DNA of 5,782 nucleotides, from assembly GCA_050309585.1 (NCBI GenBank), contig JBNRML010000160.1:1-5782 (forward strand), given 5' to 3'. Positions within the stretch are counted from its first letter, which is position 1. Every line of letters begins with the position of its first letter. This stretch comes from Bovifimicola sp050309585 (lineage in GTDB: Bacteria; Bacillota; Clostridia; Lachnospirales; Lachnospiraceae). This document shows positions 4,937-5,782 of the stretch, piece by piece. The position numbers and the translations under genes are program-made. The notes beneath the pieces are model-generated. The model was not told the DNA's origin. It searched no databases and worked only from the letters and a program-made list of their open reading frames with translations.

Positions 4937-5720
4937 ATCTTTCGGATGAAATTTTTTTTGCTTTACATATCAAATAAATACCGATTGGAATAAGAATAAG
5001 ACTAATCCATTGTGAAGTAGAAACTCCAAATAAAATACCCCTTTCAACATCTCCTCTTAAAAACTCAACCGAAAAACGTATTATTGAATAACATATGAGA
5101 TATATACCTAAGTTTGTTCCAGGGTTTCTTTTCTTCCGCGCAAATATAAGTAATATAATACACAAAATGAAATTAATAGCTGCTTCAAAAAGCTGAACCG
5201 GAAATCTTGGTACTAAAGATAATTCATAAACAAATGGATTATCCGGAAATTGAATGGCAAATCTTCCATGGTATTCTACTCCGTAGCAGCAACCTCCAAA
5301 AAAGCATCCTATTCTTCCGAAACTGTGTGCCAACGGAATAACCGGAGCAACAATATTCATCATTTCCAAAAAATTCAAATCAAACCATTTACAATAGAAC
5401 CAGTATCCAAAAATAATACCAATAAGTCCGCCATAGAATACATAGCCACCAAACAGATACGCAATAGTTCCGCCAATGTCATTTTTACAATAATCAAAGT
5501 TTTTAATCACATCAGGTAATACGGTAACTAAGTATAAAATCTTGGCACCGATAATCATTCCAATGCTTGCAAGTATTGTTGCAAGAACAAGCTCCTGTCT
5601 GGGAAGATTGTATATTTTACAATAAAATGTTGCAATAATCAGGCTCAATATCATACCGATAACAATTATTAATCCATATGCTGGTATTAGAATCGGCCCC
5701 AAATGTAATATTGGATACAT
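4935..5720 (-). CDS. lgt: prolipoprotein diacylglyceryl transferase
   Basis: An integral membrane enzyme that moves the diacylglyceryl group of phosphatidylglycerol to the lipobox cysteine of prelipoproteins, the first step of lipoprotein maturation. The 261-residue sequence has about seven hydrophobic segments (around 9-30, 45-66, 86-108, 118-137, 176-194, 203-218 and 236-253). The Lgt signature is HSFGRIGCFFGGCCYG (132-147) with the essential-type Arg136. PRFPVQLFEA (171-180) and FLRGDVERG...STSQWISL (220-241, Arg222) are further family hallmarks. In FYGGLIG (95-101), Tyr96 occupies the place of E. coli His103, and the signature has Cys139/144/145 where proteobacterial enzymes have Asn and Glu; I believe this is the clostridial variant, from memory. 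The start at 5720 has GGAGG seven bases upstream (5728-5732 on the plus strand). It is convergent with the lipoprotein gene, a plausible substrate. Any promoter lies mostly beyond the right edge. Confidence 0.96.
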   Translation of the reverse strand: MYPILHLGPILIPAYGLIIVIGMILSLIIATFYCKIYNLPRQELVLATILASIGMIIGAKILYLVTVLPDVIKNFDYCKNDIGGTIAYLFGGYVFYGGLIGIIFGYWFYCKWFDLNFLEMMNIVAPVIPLAHSFGRIGCFFGGCCYGVEYHGRFAIQFPDNPFVYELSLVPRFPVQLFEAAINFILCIILLIFARKKRNPGTNLGIYLICYSIIRFSVEFLRGDVERGILFGVSTSQWISLILIPIGIYLICKAKKISSER

Positions 5721-5742
5721 AAAAATACCTCCATTATATCTT

Positions 5743-5776
5743 TAGAATTACATAAACATACTAATAAGAAATTCTA
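5743..5776. repeat. inverted repeat upstream of lgt
   Basis: TAGAATT (5743-5749) and AATTCTA (5770-5776) are perfect 7-base arms separated by 20 bases in the lgt leader. Read on the minus strand, the outer arm contains TAGAAT, a possible -10 box whose -35 would lie outside the window. AT-rich and short, so it may be chance. Confidence 0.3.
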
Positions 5777-5782
5777 CCATAG

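Noticed and set aside
5250..5519. Plus-strand open frame inside lgt
   Set aside because: Lies wholly within conserved lgt coding sequence and shows no recognisable domain.
5733..5738. TATAAT on the minus strand just upstream of lgt
   Set aside because: It touches the ribosome binding site, so a transcript starting from it would lack that site.

Overview
The window is AT-rich and looks like a chromosomal segment from a low-GC Firmicute of class Clostridia, most likely a Lachnospiraceae relative. The signs are strong GGAGG-type ribosome binding sites, Bacillus-type sigma-A promoters, a lysine riboswitch, a tandem-OB single-stranded DNA-binding protein, and an Lgt with the cysteine-containing GRIGCFFGGCCYG signature. 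Genus cannot be fixed from the sequence alone. I see no insertion sequence, CRISPR array, tRNA or rRNA.

Layout, left to right. (a) Positions 1-912 hold a subtilisin-like (S8) serine peptidase whose frame is open at the left edge. (b) A promoter near 998-1026 and an AT-rich hairpin lead into a two-OB-fold SSB-like protein (1126-1752). (c) A CobO/BtuR-type corrinoid adenosyltransferase (1880-2365) follows behind its own probable extended -10 promoter. (d) The most informative non-coding stretch is 2362-2741. A near-consensus sigma-A promoter, whose -35 box contains the stop codon of the adenosyltransferase, drives a complete lysine riboswitch (L box) with an antiterminator and an intrinsic terminator. 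This controls dapA (2742-3635) and dapB (3680-4435), the two consecutive steps that commit aspartate semialdehyde to diaminopimelate and lysine. (e) A long hairpin that buries the ribosome binding site precedes a small lipoprotein (4519-4884) whose C-terminal half is five 11-residue repeats. (f) A strong, probably bidirectional terminator separates it from the convergent lgt gene (4935-5720, minus strand).

Functional links. dapA and dapB form a lysine-controlled transcription unit. The lipoprotein and Lgt are convergent, and Lgt is the enzyme expected to lipidate that protein, although the pairing may be chance. The peptidase, SSB-like protein and adenosyltransferase show no clear link to each other or to lysine synthesis.

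Most of the window is ordinary housekeeping sequence. The items most worth a second look are the 11-residue repeat lipoprotein with its occluded ribosome binding site, the inverted repeats in the dapA leader beyond the riboswitch terminator, the short C-terminus of the adenosyltransferase, and the SSB-like protein without an acidic tail. I do not see a clearly undescribed multi-gene system.
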